Assembly (NCBI GenBank): GCA_027533185.1
Contig: JAPZTS010000056.1
Location: 1 to 39,758 of the forward strand
Direction: 5' to 3'
From: Leptospira sp.
Lineage (GTDB): Bacteria; Spirochaetota; Leptospiria; Leptospirales; Leptospiraceae
Length of the DNA: 39,758 bases
The notes under the pieces were generated by a model that worked only from the letters and a program-made list of their open reading frames with translations, was not told where the DNA came from and did no database searches. The position numbers and the translations under genes are program-made. Below are positions 32,202-39,758 of this stretch, piece by piece (position 1 is the first letter of the stretch; the number at the start of each line of letters is the position of its first letter).

Positions 32202-33317
32202 ATGAAAATCAAACACCATACTATTGCCTATGATGTACTCATCCGATTTGTAAGTTTTGCAAAGGGAATCACATTTCATTCTGTGGAGGAAAATTTTACG
32301 GAAGGATTGAAGGAATTAGAAACTCCCTATCCATCTGCCATTTTGGGAAATCATGTTTCCGAGGCTGATATCGTTGCCCTCTCTCTGGTGTATCGCCGGC
32401 TCAATCCAAAAATCAAAATGATCATCCCAACTAGAGAAGATATCTTAAAACCTGGATTTTTGAACAAAGAATTTCGGGCAAAAGGAATTCTTAAATGGGT
32501 GTTTGGTATCATTGATGGCAGTCGACTCATTCCAATCCTGATGCGTTATATTGGATGTGTTCCCGTAAAACGACCGTTCCGCGACAACTCCAGAGAACTG
32601 ATAAAAAAAGGCGAATTAAGAGACCAAGTGGATGCCGAATGGACAAACCTTGTAACAAATATCAAACGTGGCAAAAATCTCTTTATGTTTCCAGAAGGCA
32701 CATACAACCAAGATGGTTTCTTAAACCAAATCAAAAAAGGAGCCTACTACTTAAAGACAAAAATTGACACACTCCATTTCAATTGTTTCACACTCACCTA
32801 TGATTCGCTTTCCTACAAAAAATCCAAACTCTATATCAAATACGGCAAAGCATTTCAATTAGATCCAGAAAAACCTGTAGACACTATCACAGGAATTGTA
32901 AAATCCAAATTAGGGGAGAACTATACGATTACACTTGGGAACCTAACTAGCTTCATATTACTGAAACTAGGCAAAGAAACTCAATTGAAAATGGAAAAAT
33001 TGGTAAATATTATAAACACTCTTAAAGAACAAATTCAGTTCAAACTTCCGCAAGTATCTTTAGCATCAGAATTGACTCAGTCCAATTTTCAAACGCAACT
33101 CGAAACTTTACTTCAAAAATTAAAAATCGCAAAACTTGTGGAACTTACGGAAGGTGGATTCAAAACTTTGGAAGAACTCTATCAGATTCCAAAATCCTTA
33201 CACAATTTAAAAAAATCGAATATTGTATTGTATCATAGAAACCAACTCACGGCTCATTTAGAACAATTGGAAGAGATTTGGAATTCTAGAATTCAGAATG
33301 AAGTCCAGCACTTCTAA
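32202..33317 (+). CDS. PlsC-like 1-acyl-glycerol-3-phosphate acyltransferase
   Basis: This 371-residue protein, on the plus strand, has the acyltransferase motif NHVSEAD (H-x4-D) at about residue 48 and MFPEGTYNQDG (FPEGT) at about residue 165, the signature pair of the PlsC superfamily. A hydrophobic stretch VLIRFVSFAKGITF lies near the N-terminus. The last 120 or so residues form a helical, Leu/Lys/Gln-rich extension (from KLVNIINTLKEQ) not part of standard PlsC. It is divergent from purU with 136 bases between them. It probably acylates a lysophospholipid, but the acceptor is not certain. Confidence 0.85.
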   Translation: MKIKHHTIAYDVLIRFVSFAKGITFHSVEENFTEGLKELETPYPSAILGNHVSEADIVALSLVYRRLNPKIKMIIPTREDILKPGFLNKEFRAKGILKWVFGIIDGSRLIPILMRYIGCVPVKRPFRDNSRELIKKGELRDQVDAEWTNLVTNIKRGKNLFMFPEGTYNQDGFLNQIKKGAYYLKTKIDTLHFNCFTLTYDSLSYKKSKLYIKYGKAFQLDPEKPVDTITGIVKSKLGENYTITLGNLTSFILLKLGKETQLKMEKLVNIINTLKEQIQFKLPQVSLASELTQSNFQTQLETLLQKLKIAKLVELTEGGFKTLEELYQIPKSLHNLKKSNIVLYHRNQLTAHLEQLEEIWNSRIQNEVQHF

Positions 33318-33385
33318 TCTTTAGAATAGCCGACAATGGTATAAAGTAAAAATATTACTGTGTATTTTACGTTCTTGAGTTCTAT

Positions 33386-33418
33386 CACAATATGCTTTAG
33401 CATATTTGTGGTTTTCTT
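33386..33418. terminator. Hairpin between convergent genes, candidate terminator
   Basis: CACAATATGCT, loop TT, AGCATATTTGTG form an 11-bp stem with one bulged base, followed on the plus strand by GTTTTCTT. It lies 70 bases after the plsC-like stop, between convergent plsC and fadH. It is AT-rich, so its strength is uncertain. Two short overlapping plus-strand frames with hydrophobic stretches in this gap were not called. Confidence 0.5.
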
Positions 33419-33555
33419 GATTCGCAGACGAACGATTCGTTTAAAATTTTTTCAGAAACTTTGATAACGATTTTAGCTATCACAAGCTCCTTACTTGCCA
33501 TTTTTGAGTTCATTCGTAAAAAATAACTAAAATCTGGCAAGCACCTAGTTTCTGT

Positions 33556-35592
<2,037 letters not shown>

Positions 35593-35660
35593 TCAATTTT
35601 TTGGCAAGATTTACTTCAGTAGGAAACATAGGTTTGAAAGTTTGGGGAGGAATTTATTAT

Positions 35661-38600
35661 CTAGATTGGTAAATAGATTTTAAACTTGGTTTGGCCTGGC
35701 TTAGATTCTAGTTCAATTCTGCCATCATGTTTTTTGACAATTTTTCTCACTATATCTAATCCAAGCCCACTGCCTTCACCAGCCGCTTTGGTCGTAAAAA
35801 AAGGCTCATAGATTTTATCTTGAATTTCTTTTGGGATTCCAGGACCAGAATCTTCGACAGAAACCAAGATAAAATCATCCAGATTTTGAACAGTGATAGT
35901 TAACTTGCCTTTGAATGACATAGCTTGCAAGGAATTGTAAATCAAGTTTGTCCAGACATGCAAAAGATCATCCGGATAACAAAGTATAGGAGGTATTTCT
36001 TGGTATTCTTTAACAAGCTCGATACCTTTTTTTAATTGATTTTGGTAAATGGTCAAAACCATATCGATTGTATTTGGAATCGAAGCTTCTTTTTTTTCTC
36101 CACTTGCATCAAAATGAGAAAAATTCTTAAGCGCGTACATAATTTTGGAAACTCGATCCACAGCAAGTTGGATGGATTTCGTACTTCTCTTAAACTGACT
36201 TTCCAATTCAAAATAATCAAAAAGAATCTTTGCATAATTTGAAACTACAGCTGGCAAAAACTCTTCTCGAAGATCTCCAATTCCAAGTTCAACCCACGAA
36301 TCTGCAATATAGTTTGCTTCGGATCCAGCGATTCCTTTTTCCAAAAGCCAAGCGCGAATTTTTTTCTTTCGATTCCGTTCGTCTTTACCGGTATAAAAAT
36401 CGATTGGTTGGCTAAGCGCGTTTAGAATCTGTTTCGTCGCTTTTTTTTCTTCTTTTGGCATATCCAAGAGGGCTTGGCGAAAAAGTTGAGATGCAAGTCC
36501 ATAAGATTTTTGCCAATCCATCATACTTTCGTTAGATGCCTTTACGGCTCCAATTGGATTATTGATCTCATGTGCAATCCCCGCAATGAGTTGTCCCAGC
36601 GCAGCCAACTTTTCTGAGTGGATTAGCTGAGCTTGTGTTTTTTTGAGATTTTCTAGTGTATTTTCTAATTCCCCTTTTTGGCGTTCGATCAACTTATTCT
36701 TAGAATTGATTTCCGCATTTACCAACTTTAACTGTTCAACTTCCTTGAGGCTTGTTGTATCAAAAATACTATAGGCAATATGAATCTCATCTTTTTCGTA
36801 AAAACGTTTCAAAGTTACAATAGCAGGAAATAAATCTCCGGACTTTTTGATACCAACAATTTCTACCGAACCTAAGACATCCTCTTTGAGCATCTGCCTA
36901 ATTTTATAGAGAGATTCTCTAGAAATCAACCGTCTGAATTTTAGACCTGGGATTTCATCATCTTGATAACCGTATAACTGTTGAAATGCTAAATTTGAGT
37001 CAAAGATCGATAAGGAAGTGGATTGAAAAATTACAATGGCATCTCGTGAAAATTGATAAAAAGTTTGGAACCTTTCTTCGGATCGACGTAGATCTTCTTC
37101 ACTAGATTTCATATCCGTAACATCCAAAACGGTTCCAAGGAGACGAATGGGATCACCGTTTGCGTTTCGTTCTACCATTCCTCGCCCCTCGACCCAACGG
37201 ATCTGTCCATTTGGGAGACGGATTCGATTTTGGACAAAGAAGTCAAAATTTAAAGGGTCAAATAGAAGGGATTCAACTTGAACTTTTAATGCATCTCTAT
37301 CTTCCTCATGCGTAAAACTTAAAAAACTCTCAAAACTTCCATCAAAAGATTCGGGAGTTCTTTGGTAGATTAAATACGTTTGAATGGACCAAAATATTTT
37401 TCTTGTGGCAGCATCATAGCGCCAAATCCCCATCTTTGCACCATCGAGTGCTAAACGAAGAGTCTCTTCCGAGTCTTTTAATTTTTGTTCGGCCTCCTTT
37501 CGTTCCGTTCGATTGATCATGGCACCTAACATACGGACTGGTTCACCCAACTCATTATAAAAAAAGATACCGTTATCTTCTATTAAAACATAATTACCGG
37601 ACTTTGTTCGATATCTATATTCCGATAAAAAGTTTACTCTTGATTGCATGCAGTTTTGGATCTGTTGGATTACTCTCTCCTTGTCATCTGGGTGGATCAA
37701 CTCCGACCAAACATCAAATCCAACGGCAGTGTATTCCGCTTCAGAAAATCCAGTTATTTCTTCAATCGCACCCGCCCAGTAATTGACACCGGATTGGAAA
37801 TCCAAATCGTAAACCATGCTTAATGTAAGCTCTGTTATCGTTCGATATTTAAACTCACTATCTTGGAGGGCTTTTTGCTTCAAAACTTTTTCACTTATAT
37901 CTGTTACTAAAAAAACTAAAGAGTTTAAATTGCCGTCCCTATCAAAAACGGGAGATCCATTGATCGATAGGTATTTTTTATTTCCGGAATCATCTTCGAT
38001 GGCATGATGAATATCTGTAACAGGTTTTTTTGTTCTCAAAACGATCAGAAATGGCTGTTGTTCTTCTGACCACGGTCCACCTTCGATAGATGAAGATTTC
38101 CATTTGGGAGAATCGTAAGTCCGAGACAAGATATCCTTCATCTTTATACCTAAAACAGTTTCGGAGGATGGATTTGCATATATGATTTTCCCTTCTGGAT
38201 TTAAGACCAAGATTGCAGTTGAACTTGCAGACATGATCGATGTAAGGAGAACCCTTTCTTCTTCAATTTTTTCTTCCGCAAGAATCTTTTCGTACAAACT
38301 CTTGAAAATCTCTGCAATCTGAATGACAAATGTTTCTTCGGCTTTCCGATCCTCTACAAAATTGTAATCAGGGATAGATTGAAAAACTAGACCAATTCCA
38401 CCGTACAAATTGTCCGATATCACAATTGGAGCTGTCAAAAATGATTTCCCTCCCAAGATTTTTAAAAAATTTAAATCAAAATCATACAAAAAAGAATCGG
38501 TATCGTTAACTCGGCAAACTTCGAACGATTGTTTTTTCTGTAAGATATGGCTTGGAGCATCTACTTCCGTTTCATAATCCTTTAAACTCTTCATTGAGAT

Positions 38601-39215
38601 TTGCGATTCCAAAAACCAATCGGAAACAATCTTTCTTTTTTTTGCCTTCCAGTCGTAACGAACAAAAATAACACGTAGTGCTCCGCTCACAGTTCCAACC
38701 AGAGGCAAAAGATTTGTTATATCATCGAGTAGAGATTCTTTAGAGGAATGACTTAAGGTCTTCGATATCTCTTTTAAAGTCCGTTCAAAATCAAATTTCT
38801 TTCGAAACAGACTTTCCATGTGACGAATTTTTGTTAAATCACGGACAACTCCAAATATCTTTTCTGGCTCGTTTTTTTCATTGCAGATAACTTCACAAGA
38901 ATGAACTAGAGTTTTCACTTTACCCGTTTTTGTAATGATTCTGTATTCTAGATCATCTGTTTTTTTCTCATGAATCAAACGATCTAAAGATTTTAGGTAC
39001 AAAGACTCATCTTCAGGGTGAATTTTTAAATCTTTAGATGGCTCAAATGATTCAGTACGTGTTGCTTCAAATATGGCCAGAAGTTCATCACTAACTTCCG
39101 TTATTCCTGAAGTAAAGTCGTGTTCCCAATATCCAAATCCCCCCAACTTTTCAGCTAAACCCAAATAACGCTCAAATCGGTTATTTGTGGTTTGGTTAAA
39201 GCGAGAAGGATGCAT
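35661..39215 (-). CDS. Soluble multi-PAS hybrid-free sensor histidine kinase
   Basis: The 1184-residue protein has no clear membrane helix, so it is probably cytoplasmic. The order is PAS (about 18-130), a GAF-like region (about 140-320), four more PAS/PAC units (about 325-445, 450-575, 580-705, 710-830), a coiled coil, a dimerisation helix with the phospho-acceptor His882 in GIAHEINNPIGAV, and an ATPase with NLIYNSLQAM, VEDSGPGIP and GEGSGLGLDIV. A segment of roughly 95 residues (about 905-1000) separates the H-box helix from the second dimerisation helix. No receiver domain or neighbouring response regulator is in the window, so the output is unknown. Confidence 0.92.
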   Translation of the reverse strand: MHPSRFNQTTNNRFERYLGLAEKLGGFGYWEHDFTSGITEVSDELLAIFEATRTESFEPSKDLKIHPEDESLYLKSLDRLIHEKKTDDLEYRIITKTGKVKTLVHSCEVICNEKNEPEKIFGVVRDLTKIRHMESLFRKKFDFERTLKEISKTLSHSSKESLLDDITNLLPLVGTVSGALRVIFVRYDWKAKKRKIVSDWFLESQISMKSLKDYETEVDAPSHILQKKQSFEVCRVNDTDSFLYDFDLNFLKILGGKSFLTAPIVISDNLYGGIGLVFQSIPDYNFVEDRKAEETFVIQIAEIFKSLYEKILAEEKIEEERVLLTSIMSASSTAILVLNPEGKIIYANPSSETVLGIKMKDILSRTYDSPKWKSSSIEGGPWSEEQQPFLIVLRTKKPVTDIHHAIEDDSGNKKYLSINGSPVFDRDGNLNSLVFLVTDISEKVLKQKALQDSEFKYRTITELTLSMVYDLDFQSGVNYWAGAIEEITGFSEAEYTAVGFDVWSELIHPDDKERVIQQIQNCMQSRVNFLSEYRYRTKSGNYVLIEDNGIFFYNELGEPVRMLGAMINRTERKEAEQKLKDSEETLRLALDGAKMGIWRYDAATRKIFWSIQTYLIYQRTPESFDGSFESFLSFTHEEDRDALKVQVESLLFDPLNFDFFVQNRIRLPNGQIRWVEGRGMVERNANGDPIRLLGTVLDVTDMKSSEEDLRRSEERFQTFYQFSRDAIVIFQSTSLSIFDSNLAFQQLYGYQDDEIPGLKFRRLISRESLYKIRQMLKEDVLGSVEIVGIKKSGDLFPAIVTLKRFYEKDEIHIAYSIFDTTSLKEVEQLKLVNAEINSKNKLIERQKGELENTLENLKKTQAQLIHSEKLAALGQLIAGIAHEINNPIGAVKASNESMMDWQKSYGLASQLFRQALLDMPKEEKKATKQILNALSQPIDFYTGKDERNRKKKIRAWLLEKGIAGSEANYIADSWVELGIGDLREEFLPAVVSNYAKILFDYFELESQFKRSTKSIQLAVDRVSKIMYALKNFSHFDASGEKKEASIPNTIDMVLTIYQNQLKKGIELVKEYQEIPPILCYPDDLLHVWTNLIYNSLQAMSFKGKLTITVQNLDDFILVSVEDSGPGIPKEIQDKIYEPFFTTKAAGEGSGLGLDIVRKIVKKHDGRIELESKPGQTKFKIYLPI

Positions 39216-39230
39216 AAATAGATTCCGTTC

Positions 39231-39758
39231 TTATGGGTTTGAGTTACGGTTTAATTTAAACGCTTCTATCTTTTGGTATACTTTTAGTGGAAAAAATAAA
39301 AATCGATCCAGGATTCGAATGGAAGAAAAGATCCAAGAAGGATACACTGAATTTGAATTGGAAAGGATTCCTTTTATGATTTTTTTGGCGACTGTCTCTG
39401 GTGTTTGACTTGGGAATGGAACAGGTACAGACTTACCCGCAGAGTCAAAGAATTTTGTTCTAGTAGCAATTGGATAAACAACCATTATACGATTTCCTAA
39501 TTTTAACTCGTAACGATAGGAATCGATAAAAGCGTGAATTGCCGATTTTGTAGACGAGTACTTTGCGTAACCTGGTAATGACAAATGGCTCATAGCCGAA
39601 GCAGTACAGATAAATAGAAATGGATTTTTTAATGTCGTATTGAGTTTAACCAATGTATAGATTGGTGAAAACACGTTTGTTTCATAAATCTTTGAAATTC
39701 GCTCCCAGTTGGCATCTGCAATCTTTTCATAATAAGCAAAACCCGCATTTGCAAAAAA
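39231..39758 (-). CDS. SDR-family oxidoreductase, N-terminus beyond right edge
   Basis: The frame is open from the window edge to the stop at 39231, so the N-terminal cofactor motif is missing. ANAGFAYYEKIADANWERI, then TASAMSHLSLPGYAKYSSTKSA (parts: FICTASAMSH and YAKYSSTKSA) carry the NAG motif, the catalytic Ser and Tyr-x3-Lys. The tail with FSSIRILDRFLFFPLK is hydrophobic and could contact membrane. It is a classical SDR, likely acting on a lipid or keto substrate. A Met at 39674 lies in the middle of the fold and is not the real start. Confidence 0.85.
   Translation of the reverse strand, partial: FFANAGFAYYEKIADANWERISKIYETNVFSPIYTLVKLNTTLKNPFLFICTASAMSHLSLPGYAKYSSTKSAIHAFIDSYRYELKLGNRIMVVYPIATRTKFFDSAGKSVPVPFPSQTPETVAKKIIKGILSNSNSVYPSWIFSSIRILDRFLFFPLKVYQKIEAFKLNRNSNP

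Noticed and set aside
33318..33555. Short plus-strand hydrophobic frames between plsC and fadH
   Set aside because: Two overlapping registers show one hydrophobic stretch each, without a good start or ribosome binding site; the hairpin in the same place explains the segment better.

Overview
The window looks like chromosomal DNA of a spirochaete, most likely Leptospira. The DNA is AT-rich, TTG starts are frequent, and a PFTS-motif polysaccharide protein and an EPS-type MarR regulator sit in a long surface-polysaccharide locus. The genus is inferred from gene families and remembered locus layout, not from a database match. No rRNA, tRNA, CRISPR array or intact insertion sequence was seen.

From about 30.2 kb down to base 1, genes run leftward on the minus strand almost without gaps, many joined by ATGA or TTGA overlaps. 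This is a large O-antigen/surface-glycan (rfb-like) operon. It starts with a promoter at about 30.45 kb carrying two matching inverted repeats, then a MarR-EPS regulator and a GDP-fucose synthase. Two toxin-antitoxin-like pairs follow (MntA/HepT and an AbiEii type), then a dehydrogenase, an ABC flippase-like transporter, an RmlD-like reductase whose reading frame lacks a normal start codon, and PseC. The middle (about 12.9-24 kb) holds a pseudaminic-acid-type nonulosonate set: PseC aminotransferase, GNAT acetyltransferase, PseG hydrolase, PseI synthase and a NeuD-like acetyltransferase. PseB is not in the window. Among these lie two CitE-like CoA lyases and a MaoC hydratase, unusual in a sugar locus, and a putative PFTS glycosyltransferase.

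At 9.1-12.9 kb is an amidination module: HisH glutaminase, HisF-like channel protein, an intact PP-loop amidotransferase and a second paralogue whose PP-loop is degenerate. At 1.7-9.1 kb is a second ulosonate module: a cytidylyltransferase/class III aminotransferase fusion, a KdsA paralogue, a free CBS pair resembling the tail of KdsD, a sugar O-methyltransferase, an HpcH-type pyruvate aldolase, two SDRs and a KdsB paralogue. Together these suggest synthesis, amination and CMP activation of a modified 3-deoxy-ulosonic acid other than ordinary Kdo. The left end adds a polysaccharide deacetylase, a MaoC hydratase and a GNAT gene cut by the window edge.

Right of 30.5 kb the content becomes housekeeping or flanking: a mini-HEPN/nucleotidyltransferase pair, PurU, a divergent PlsC-like acyltransferase (the only confident plus-strand gene), FadH, a large soluble multi-PAS histidine kinase and a truncated SDR at the right edge.
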